Shown: positions 1 to 5,232 of the stretch, piece by piece | Layout: each line of letters begins with the position of its first letter | Numbering within the stretch: position 1 is the first letter of the stretch | NCBI GenBank assembly: GCA_023392075.1 | Contig: JAEVZU010000269.1 | Location: 1 to 9,681 of the forward strand | Direction: 5' to 3' | Source of the DNA: Bacillota bacterium | GTDB taxonomy: Bacteria > Bacillota > Clostridia > Acetivibrionales > DSM-1351 | Length of the DNA: 9,681 nucleotides | Translations under genes and position numbers: made by a program | Notes under the pieces: generated by a model | Told to the model about the DNA's origin: nothing | What the model saw: only the letters and a program-made list of their open reading frames with translations | The model's database searches: none

Positions 1-406
1 GGCTTTCATCGTTTTTTCCTATCAGGTTTTCTTGTGATAACACTTTTGAAAGTTTAACAAAGTACTTTTCAATGCTTTCCTCATCATCAGATTTTAAAAG
101 ATATCCATATACACCGCAGTCAATCCCCTTTCTGGCATACTCGAACTCATTGAATGCACTGAGGAGAACAGTTTTTATCCTTGGGAATCTGCTTTTCACT
201 TCCATTGCCAGTTCCAACCCATTTATATGCGGCATACGTATATCCGTCAAGATAACGTCAACTTCTACTTCTTCCAAAAGTTTTAGAGCTTCAAATCCAT
301 CTTCTACTACCCCAATTATCTCAAATCCTATTGAATTCCAATCAATAATTGATGGTAGTACTTTTCTGAATATTTCTTCATCCTCTGCTATAAGAAGTTT
401 ATACAT
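1..406 (-). CDS. Response regulator, YesN/AraC-type, receiver part only (3' end outside window)
   Basis: This is the N-terminal 135 residues of a two-component response regulator; the rest lies beyond base 1. The visible part is a complete receiver domain. It begins MYKLLIAEDEE, with acidic pocket residues E8, D9 and E10. The phosphoacceptor is D55 in the segment LTDIRMPHINGLEL. The switch Ser/Thr sits in VLLSAFNEFEYA, and the conserved Lys is in GYLLKS, where Ser replaces the usual Pro. The 'AFNEFEYA' block is typical of YesN-like regulators that end in an AraC-type DNA-binding domain and usually pair with a membrane YesM-type histidine kinase. The C-terminal domain is inferred, not seen. 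The ATG at 406 is preceded by a strong AAGGGAGG ribosome binding site. No kinase gene is visible upstream. The gene is separated from the peptide cluster by a gene-poor stretch, so a link to that cluster is unproven. Confidence 0.9.
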   Translation of the reverse strand, partial: MYKLLIAEDEEIFRKVLPSIIDWNSIGFEIIGVVEDGFEALKLLEEVEVDVILTDIRMPHINGLELAMEVKSRFPRIKTVLLSAFNEFEYARKGIDCGVYGYLLKSDDEESIEKYFVKLSKVLSQENLIGKNDES

Positions 407-639
407 ACCAGGCCTCCCTTAATATACTCTTGTTTTCTTGAATACCATTATCTCTAATAGTTTTATAAATAACTGGTAATTTTATGGATCTGAGCAAATA
501 AAATAAACAGTTTCCTTAGTCCTGTTTCTTCAAGATGCTAGAAGTCCATCCAAACTGAGTCTTATAAAAAAAAGAAATTTGAATTCTGTTATAATTATTA
601 TATCAAGTTATTACGACAAATTTAAGATAAAAGCAATAA
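407..639. other. AT-rich intergenic stretch without a recognisable gene
   Basis: No open frame with coding character, RNA gene or riboswitch was recognised here. It holds the ribosome binding site of the leftward response regulator (about 410-418). A TATAAT box at 590-595 faces right, but it has no acceptable -35 element at normal spacing. I saw no convincing promoter for the response regulator gene. Together with the remnant that follows, it makes about 410 bases without an intact gene. Confidence 0.5.
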
Positions 640-822
640 ACTAATGGTTATGACTGGGTTACCAAGTGCAAAAGGAACACTGCACTCTTTAAACTCAGTG
701 GTTCTGATTGGAATGGCAAACCGAGGTATGCACCTGTGAATCCAGGAAGCTAGTTTTACTGGAATGAAAGCAGAAGCCGAAAGGCTCATTGTCATATGGA
801 TTTAAAGCATAAAAGCTTATGA
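640..822 (+). pseudogene. Possible decayed coding remnant, about 60 codons, one internal stop
   Basis: Frame 640-822 opens after a TAA at 637-639 and has no start codon with a ribosome binding site. It contains an in-frame TAG at 751-753 and ends with TGA at 820-822, overlapping the last 6 bases of the convergent radical SAM gene. The text looks protein-like: it contains NGYDWVTK, then GSDWNGKPRYAPVNPGS before the stop, then FYWNESRSRKAHCHMD after it. The Trp, Tyr, Gly and His content suggests the C-terminal end of a lost secreted or binding-type protein, but I cannot name a family. The same bases also fold locally, with AGTGCA/TGCACT around 667-688 and an AGCC-GAAA-GGCT tetraloop hairpin near 775-786, so a structured RNA is an alternative. 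Confidence is low because the stretch is short. Confidence 0.3.
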
Positions 823-2151
823 ATATAATCCTCCTAATACCGAGCATATTTTTCCGGTATTATCTTCAACAGCAGCTAAAGCATCCGTATAACAAATTTG
901 CTGATCATTAACTTTTTTTACCAGATCATCCAACCAGTCAAGCCACCGGTTTATGTAGCTTCTTTTGGTATCAGGGATAGCTTTGAAATGCAAAAACAAC
1001 TTATATGTATTTAATCCCTCGGAGGAACTGTTGTTAAATTTAACAACCCCCTCAAGAGCTTTATGATATATTTTTACATAGTCAGGATAATCAGCCTGCT
1101 CATTGTCATATTCAAAATACTCTCTTAGCCTTGAACTTGCCAGCATAAGTATATATTCCGGCTTCCTTCTGAATATACCGGAAATCTGGAGCAATTCATT
1201 AAAATCAGTCTGGTTGTCTGCCAGAATTAAAAAATATTTTGTCTTCACTCCTAATTTTACAAGAGAATCCAAGGCTAAAAAAGCCTGTTCGGGTGTTATG
1301 CCTTTGTTATACCGGTTAAGCTGCGTTTGGAGAAAAGACTCAATTCCTATAGAAATACTGCTTATTCTTTGCGGGATTTCAGAAATTGCAGGAAGGCACT
1401 TAATAACACTGTCGGCTCTTGCACAGAACTGTAATTTCTGCTGAAGATTTTCATTATTCATCTCATTACACAGATCCCTAAATCTGTTATTGTTGATCAA
1501 AAAATTCTGATCCCTGAACAAAAATACTTTTGCATTTCTTTCTGTATCAATTTTTTTCATATCCCTTATTATGTTTTTTATTGGCCGGACTTTTATGCTG
1601 CCATACATATGCTTTAACGGACAAAAGGTACACTTTCCGTAATTACATCCAATACTTTGCAGCATGCTGTAAATTCCATTATCGTTGTAAGGGTAAGTAT
1701 CTGCATCAATTTCCAGCATATTGGCATCAAAGTCATTTCCAATGTCGACAGGGTTGCTTCTGCTGCTTATACCGTTTTCAAGAAACTCTTTAATTTTGGG
1801 AATGAGGCAGCCTTTTATAACGAAATCCGTATCGGTCAAATTCCTGACGTGATTCCTATAGAAGCTTACCATAGGGCCGGCAATAATAAAACTGGCCGAA
1901 GGATTACATTCTCTCACAGTTTCGATAATTTTGCTGATACGGTTAAAGGCACCTTCGTGTTCAGTTGTCATAAAAACTGTGTAATGATAGTTAAACTTAG
2001 TTTTATCGATATATGTAAGGAACTCATCAAGGTAACATTTATCAACCGAGTACTCTTCTTTTATAAGGAAATTTTGTAAAAATGACACATGAGGGTCACC
2101 ATAGCCTAAATGCTCAATTTCCACAATAAGTATATTCATAAAAATCTCCAT
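817..2151 (-). CDS. Radical SAM protein with B12-type architecture, CX4CX2C motif
   Basis: A 444-residue radical SAM protein whose substrate is unknown. Residues 1 to about 130 form an alternating beta/alpha domain in the place where cobalamin-binding radical SAM enzymes carry their B12 domain, but no clear DxHxxG cobalamin motif is visible. The radical SAM core follows. The [4Fe-4S] motif is C169, C174, C177 (GCNYGKCTFC), a CX4CX2C spacing seen in some B12-class enzymes rather than the usual CX3CX2C. SIGIES at 267-272 matches the SAM-binding strand of the MiaB/B12-type group. There is no SPASM cysteine set. Two ATGs compete for the start, at 2151 and in frame at 2139. Each has a GGAG at 8 and 6 nt respectively, so the protein may lack the first four residues. 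It lies 82 bp behind the response regulator gene and is probably co-transcribed with it. Radical SAM membership is firm; any link to the divergent peptide cluster is inferred from position. Confidence 0.88.
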   Translation of the reverse strand: MEIFMNILIVEIEHLGYGDPHVSFLQNFLIKEEYSVDKCYLDEFLTYIDKTKFNYHYTVFMTTEHEGAFNRISKIIETVRECNPSASFIIAGPMVSFYRNHVRNLTDTDFVIKGCLIPKIKEFLENGISSRSNPVDIGNDFDANMLEIDADTYPYNDNGIYSMLQSIGCNYGKCTFCPLKHMYGSIKVRPIKNIIRDMKKIDTERNAKVFLFRDQNFLINNNRFRDLCNEMNNENLQQKLQFCARADSVIKCLPAISEIPQRISSISIGIESFLQTQLNRYNKGITPEQAFLALDSLVKLGVKTKYFLILADNQTDFNELLQISGIFRRKPEYILMLASSRLREYFEYDNEQADYPDYVKIYHKALEGVVKFNNSSSEGLNTYKLFLHFKAIPDTKRSYINRWLDWLDDLVKKVNDQQICYTDALAAVEDNTGKICSVLGGLYS

Positions 2152-2191
2152 TCAAATTACTCCGGTGCTTCCGATATTATCTCAAAAATGG

Positions 2192-2203
2192 TATGCCGGC
2201 ATA
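2192..2203. repeat. Perfect 12-bp palindrome TATGCCGGCATA
   Basis: It sits in the 82-bp gap between the response regulator and radical SAM genes. Having no loop, it is a better DNA-binding-site candidate than an RNA hairpin. It is the only GC-rich block in an AT-rich gap. Its function is unknown. Confidence 0.3.
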
Positions 2204-2233
2204 AGGTCAATTTTTTTTAGTCCTGCAAGCAAC

Positions 2234-2926
2234 TCAATTTTTGTTATCATATTCTTTTAATAACTCCTCAACGCAATCGAGACGGTAGATTTCTGATAAA
2301 TCGTTCCTTGATATGTTTTGAGACTTATAGATGCTATTTATAGTGTTTTTTACCGTATTAAACGATATTCCAAGAATACTTGATATTTCATTACGCGTTT
2401 TTCCTTCCAGAATAAGTTTCAGATGAACCAACTGCTGATGAGTCAGCTTTTGTAAATTGCTTATTACAATTTGTCGCTCAAGGTCATGTTTTATATCTAA
2501 AAATGAATGATTTATATGTTGAAGCCATTCTGCAACAACAATGTCAGGATCAAATCCCATGGCACAGCGGATAATATCAGGAATTTTTTCAATATTGGAT
2601 TTTATAACACATCTTTTTGCACCTGCTATAATGGAATTGTAAATAATTTGGTCGTCTTTTATGCTTGACAGCATTATTATTTTTGATTTAAGTTTAAACT
2701 CTTCCGTAAGTATCCGGGCCAAATCTATTCCTGCGCTGTCGTCGCCATTTAACCCTGTATCCATTAGTATTACATCGGGATTATTTTGAATAATCAGCTT
2801 AATGGCTTCTTTTCCGAAGGAGTTTATCAGAAAAGCATCAATATCCCCCTGACCGTCAAGATATTTTTTTAAGTATTTAATATAATTAATATCATCTTCT
2901 ACTATAGTCACCTTTATCTTTTGCAC
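2234..2926 (-). CDS. Response regulator, NarL/LuxR-type DNA-binding
   Basis: A 230-residue transcription regulator. The receiver domain spans residues 4-122, with acidic residues E10, D11 and D12, phosphoacceptor D56 (VILMDTGLNG), switch residues S87/S88 (IMLSS) and conserved K109. A LuxR-type helix-turn-helix covers about 158-215. Its recognition region is NEISSILGISFNTVKNTINSIYKS, cited here as residues 179-202 with key I181, G186 and T191-V192-K193. All phosphorylation residues are present, so it should respond to a kinase, but none is encoded nearby (orphan regulator). The start is GTG at 2926, supported by an AGGAGG 7 nt upstream. It is the first gene of a leftward unit with the radical SAM gene, reading away from the carrier protein gene across a shared control region. 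It is a natural candidate to regulate both directions, which is an inference from gene order. Confidence 0.93.
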   Translation of the reverse strand: MQKIKVTIVEDDINYIKYLKKYLDGQGDIDAFLINSFGKEAIKLIIQNNPDVILMDTGLNGDDSAGIDLARILTEEFKLKSKIIMLSSIKDDQIIYNSIIAGAKRCVIKSNIEKIPDIIRCAMGFDPDIVVAEWLQHINHSFLDIKHDLERQIVISNLQKLTHQQLVHLKLILEGKTRNEISSILGISFNTVKNTINSIYKSQNISRNDLSEIYRLDCVEELLKEYDNKN

Positions 2927-3060
2927 TTATACTCCTCCTAATGCCTTATTTTAATGGAGAACGCCACCCTCCCCCAATGTTATTACATTTTATGGTTTTT
3001 GCGAGCATAGATACAATTTAATATTTACATATAATTTATGCCGTCCTAATATCAGTAAAA

Positions 3061-3088
3061 TTGTTACAATTATAACATATTTTATAAA
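3061..3088 (+). promoter_or_regulatory. Candidate promoter for the rightward peptide cluster
   Basis: TTGTTA at 3061-3066 and TATAAA at 3083-3088, 16 bp apart, resemble sigma-A boxes. This would give a leader of about 100 nt before the carrier protein gene. A second possibility is the extended -10 TGTGATAAT at 3149-3157, which has no good -35 element. The first candidate overlaps the leftward promoter and the palindrome. Confidence 0.4.
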
Positions 3089-3097
3089 ATATGTAAA
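3069..3097 (-). promoter_or_regulatory. Promoter for the leftward regulator/radical SAM unit
   Basis: Read on the minus strand, TTTACA (3097-3092) and TATAAT (3074-3069) are separated by exactly 17 bp, a near-consensus sigma-A promoter. It lies about 145 bp ahead of the GTG start of the response regulator. The spacer contains most of a perfect palindrome, so a protein bound there would block RNA polymerase. Confidence 0.6.
3075..3094. repeat. Perfect 20-bp palindrome, likely operator
   Basis: The half-site ACATATTTTA is followed directly by its exact reverse complement. A second, overlapping imperfect palindrome (TGTTA...TAACA, 3062-3077) adjoins it. The site fills the spacer of the leftward promoter and covers the -10 region of the rightward candidate, so one bound dimer could control both directions. 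Part of the symmetry could be chance in AT-rich DNA, but 20 perfect positions is long. Confidence 0.55.
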
Positions 3098-3123
3098 ATT
3101 TAGTCCCTTGGATACCAGAAAAT

Positions 3124-3177
3124 TTTGTCCTCTTCAATAAAGCAATATTGTGATAATTTCAATAGTGAAAGGACAAA
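3124..3177 (+). repeat. Nested inverted repeats in the leader of the carrier protein gene
   Basis: The outer arms are TTTGTCC (3124-3130) and GGACAAA (3171-3177). The inner arms are TATTG (3146-3150) and CAATA (3160-3164). TTCAATA also occurs twice, at 3133-3139 and 3158-3164, 25 bp apart. The outer right arm ends 9 bases before the GGGAGG ribosome binding site. This could be a leader RNA fold or a pair of protein sites; the arms are short. Confidence 0.35.
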
Positions 3178-3195
3178 TCAAGGGAGGCAACGACT

Positions 3196-3471
3196 ATGGA
3201 ACGGGCTAACAATTCAAATTACAGTGATTTTTGTGAACGGGTAAAAAAAGTAGTTTGCCGCGTTTTTCAGGTACCCGTGGAAAAAGTAACTTTAGAAACT
3301 GAATATATAGAGGATTTTGAAGCCGATTCTCTGGATATTCTGTCATTGTATACTGAATTGCAGGATGAGTTTAATGTTGAGATGCCGGAGGATAACCCTC
3401 CAAGGCTGCTAAATGTTGAACAAACGGTAGAATACATGCATGCATTGGTATGCTGTAATGAAGTAAAGTAA
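3196..3471 (+). CDS. Acyl carrier protein (phosphopantetheine carrier)
   Basis: A 91-residue four-helix carrier protein, near the usual size of bacterial ACPs. The attachment site is S45 in EADSLDILSLYTELQDEF, the DSL motif that a phosphopantetheinyl transferase modifies. The acidic helix after it (E56, D59, E60) is the typical partner-docking helix II. Helix IV includes NVEQTVEYM. The ATG has a GGGAGG 8 nt upstream. It is not next to fatty acid synthesis genes; it opens a cluster with a short peptide, radical SAM proteins and an LpxL-like acyltransferase. It is therefore probably a dedicated carrier that delivers an acyl group to the peptide or to another small product. A role as an aminoacyl/peptidyl carrier cannot be excluded. 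ACP-like proteins are known from clostridial Cys-peptide maturation loci (Clo7bot type, recalled from memory). The family call is secure; the pathway role is inferred. Confidence 0.9.
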   Translation: MERANNSNYSDFCERVKKVVCRVFQVPVEKVTLETEYIEDFEADSLDILSLYTELQDEFNVEMPEDNPPRLLNVEQTVEYMHALVCCNEVK

Positions 3472-3512
3472 GTATGTAGATTTTTTGGGCATGGATAAAG
3501 TTATATCTGAAA

Positions 3513-3559
3513 AACCCGCTAAAACCTAATATGATTCTGCTGCGGGTTAAACCCGCAGC
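3513..3559 (+). promoter_or_regulatory. Strong hairpin with an alternative partner, upstream of the peptide gene
   Basis: GCTGCGGGTT (3539-3548) and AACCCGCAGC (3550-3559) form a perfect 10-bp inverted repeat around a single A; realistically this is an 8-bp GC-rich stem with a TTAAA loop. No T-run follows on either strand, so it is not a standard intrinsic terminator. A second AACCCGC at 3513-3519 can pair with the same GCGGGTT (3542-3548), giving two mutually exclusive folds. It lies between the carrier protein and peptide genes, 33 bases before the peptide start. It may stabilise or cut the mRNA so that the peptide is made in excess, or act as a switch. Confidence 0.55.
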
Positions 3560-3592
3560 GAGGAGAAGACTATCTGGAAAGGGGGATTCACT

Positions 3593-3721
3593 ATGAAAGA
3601 AAGTATACAGATTCTTAATGATACTGTTCTTGAGGCAAACAACGGTGAAATTAAAAATTTAAACAGCATGGAATTGCAAAATTCATGTGATGCTTTTGCA
3701 GCATGGACTAGAAGCTGCTAG
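3593..3721 (+). CDS. Putative RiPP precursor peptide (42 aa)
   Basis: A short gene encoding 42 residues. The start ATG is preceded by AAAGGGGG at good spacing. Residues 1-31 are polar and leader-like (MKESIQILNDTVLEANN and onward), with no signal peptide, membrane segment or double-glycine cleavage site. The tail is CDAFAAWTRSC: C32 and C42 bracket an 11-residue segment with F35, W38, T39, R40 and S41. This is the kind of C-terminal core that radical SAM/SPASM enzymes modify, through thioether links at Cys or links at Trp/Arg side chains. The gene sits between the carrier protein and the SPASM proteins, the usual place for such a precursor. Its own hairpin upstream and 140-bp gap downstream suggest separate expression control. 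Only one precursor is visible. The coding call rests on the ribosome binding site, composition and context; I recognise no named family. Confidence 0.8.
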   Translation: MKESIQILNDTVLEANNGEIKNLNSMELQNSCDAFAAWTRSC

Positions 3722-3791
3722 ATTTAAAAAATACAGTTTTAAAGGCAAAAAATAATTAATAAGAGGTTTTTTTAGATTCAGATTACTTACA

Positions 3792-3850
3792 TGCCCAATT
3801 AATACTTTTTGTGTGCCCAATGGATCAATTTATTTGGCACATTGGGCACA
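3792..3850 (+). promoter_or_regulatory. Repeated TGCCCAAT / ATTGGGCA arms: competing hairpins before a ribosome binding site
   Basis: TGCCCAAT occurs at 3792-3799 and 3814-3821. Complementary arms follow as ATTTGGCAC (3832-3840, one mismatch) and ATTGGGCAC (3841-3849). The best fold is a perfect 10-bp stem, TGTGCCCAAT (3812-3821) with ATTGGGCACA (3841-3850), loop 19 nt. It ends directly before the TGGAGG that starts translation at 3862. Either left arm can pair with either right arm, so alternative structures are possible. No T-run follows. A likely role is to lower or regulate expression of the downstream enzymes relative to the peptide. Confidence 0.6.
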
Positions 3851-3861
3851 TGGAGGATAAA

Positions 3862-5172
3862 ATGCATTGTAGACAAAATCAAATTATAGAGGGTATATAC
3901 ACATTTCAAAATGATGAAGGGAAAGAGTTTGTTTATTCAGGAAATTCAGGACTTCTGCTTGAATGTAACAACAGAGTAAGGGATTTTATAGCAGGTAATT
4001 CAGGCGAAGACATGGAGTTGGTTAAATACCTTTGCAGTGATACCATTTCCAAAAGATTTGCGCTGACAGCAGGTGCTGTAAACAAATCACATACCCTGAC
4101 GCTTGATTTTTCATACGGCGGTGACGTACTTTTCAGACAGAATGACAGAAAAGAAGAAATGTCTGAAAAAAGTTTTAAAACTGTGGAAGCTGGGATTGAG
4201 TACTTTCTTAAAAAGTTTTCCTGTAAAAATGGGGTTAATATTTCTTTTCTCAGCAGCCAATTTATTCCATATTTTGCACCGATAAAAGACTTTATTGAAT
4301 CAATAGCCGTTATAGCCGCAAAACATAATATTAAACTACAGTTTGTGCTGAATACGGATACTGTCCTTTTCTCTGAAGAAATACTCCGCTATGTTATAGA
4401 AAATAATTTTATTATAGTTATGAATATCAGTACAGATAATTATGTAAAGACCGGAAAGCTGTTTGATGAGTACGAGCTTTATTTAATGCGGGAGAATGTA
4501 GGATATATAACCCAATACAATAGTATCTTTACCAAAATATTATTAAAAGATATCAACATAGATTTTATTAAATTATATAAGGAATTATCCGGAACAGGAC
4601 TGGATATTATAAGCATCCAAATAGCCGACAGCAAATTTTACTGTGAAAATCAATATGAAGATGTTAGAAAGTCATTGCAGCGGTTCGGGGGGTTCTTTCT
4701 GGAAAATCTAAAAAAGGGAAAAGTAGTTAAGTTTCCAGGTTATATAAATATAATAAAAGCAATTCAAAATGCTTTTGATAATTCAATAGCCGGGTTTCCC
4801 TGCGGAGCAGGCATATCTGATTTTAAACTGAATCTTGACGGCGATATTTTTCTATGCAGCTGCCATACCGTATACAGCAACCATAAGCTGCTTAATATCT
4901 ATTCACCTGTTGAAAATGAAAATATTCTTAATTTCAGAACCGGTCATAATGTTTTGCAAAGGAGCTTGCAATGCAGTAAATGCTGGGCCGCTTATCTTTG
5001 CGGAGGGACATGCTATTATGATTTATATGACCTGACTCAGCTTACGGCCAACGAAAACCAATGCTTCTTCAAGATGGAAATTATTAAGAATGCACTATAT
5101 ATATATTCATCTTTAAATCAGCAGCAGCGTATGGTTTTTGACAACATGCGTGGGGGTGTCTTATGGTGGTAA
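3862..5172 (+). CDS. SPASM-domain protein with degenerate radical SAM core (pseudoenzyme)
   Basis: A 436-residue protein shaped like a radical SAM/SPASM peptide maturase. Residues about 8-45 resemble the N-terminal peptide-binding-like segment of such enzymes. The core begins at LTLDFSYGGD (78-88), where the CX3CX2C motif should follow, but no Cys occurs between C58 and C121. The loop is shortened and the GGEP motif is replaced by LSSQFIPYF. The SPASM domain is intact: C314-X12-G-X4-C332, then C371-X2-C374-X5-C380-X3-C384-X16-C401, the same spacing as in the two intact enzymes downstream. It should bind two auxiliary Fe-S clusters but cannot cleave SAM. A non-catalytic partner, substrate carrier or electron relay is the likely role. 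The start at 3862 is chosen for its GGAGG 5 nt upstream; the frame is open to GTG 3811, but no ribosome binding site is there. It may correspond to an accessory protein of Clo7bot-like loci (uncertain). Confidence 0.85.
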   Translation: MHCRQNQIIEGIYTFQNDEGKEFVYSGNSGLLLECNNRVRDFIAGNSGEDMELVKYLCSDTISKRFALTAGAVNKSHTLTLDFSYGGDVLFRQNDRKEEMSEKSFKTVEAGIEYFLKKFSCKNGVNISFLSSQFIPYFAPIKDFIESIAVIAAKHNIKLQFVLNTDTVLFSEEILRYVIENNFIIVMNISTDNYVKTGKLFDEYELYLMRENVGYITQYNSIFTKILLKDINIDFIKLYKELSGTGLDIISIQIADSKFYCENQYEDVRKSLQRFGGFFLENLKKGKVVKFPGYINIIKAIQNAFDNSIAGFPCGAGISDFKLNLDGDIFLCSCHTVYSNHKLLNIYSPVENENILNFRTGHNVLQRSLQCSKCWAAYLCGGTCYYDLYDLTQLTANENQCFFKMEIIKNALYIYSSLNQQQRMVFDNMRGGVLWW

Positions 5173-5232
5173 AGGATATAAATTTTCATCACATTTTGTG
5201 TCTTGAGCACAGTGAAAGGAATGATAGTTAAT

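Noticed and set aside
72..422. Plus-strand open frame, 116 codons, Ser-rich
   Set aside because: It is the antisense shadow of the response regulator receiver domain on the minus strand, which has all receiver motifs and a ribosome binding site.
700..790. End of an IS200/IS605-type element with guide-RNA-like hairpins
   Set aside because: Only short hairpins are present; no transposase fragment, left end or target motif could be found.
407..816. Possible cyclic-di-GMP or other riboswitch ahead of a gene
   Set aside because: The GGCAAACCGAGG text near 716-727 faintly resembles a GEMM core, but the paired arms and receptor do not follow and no plus-strand gene lies downstream.
3539..3559. Rho-independent terminator between the carrier protein and peptide genes
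   Set aside because: The stem is strong, but no T-run follows on either strand; it is listed as a regulatory hairpin instead.
3811..3861. N-terminal extension of the SPASM pseudoenzyme from GTG 3811
   Set aside because: There is no ribosome binding site, the segment lies within the inverted repeat, and ATG 3862 has GGAGG 5 nt upstream.
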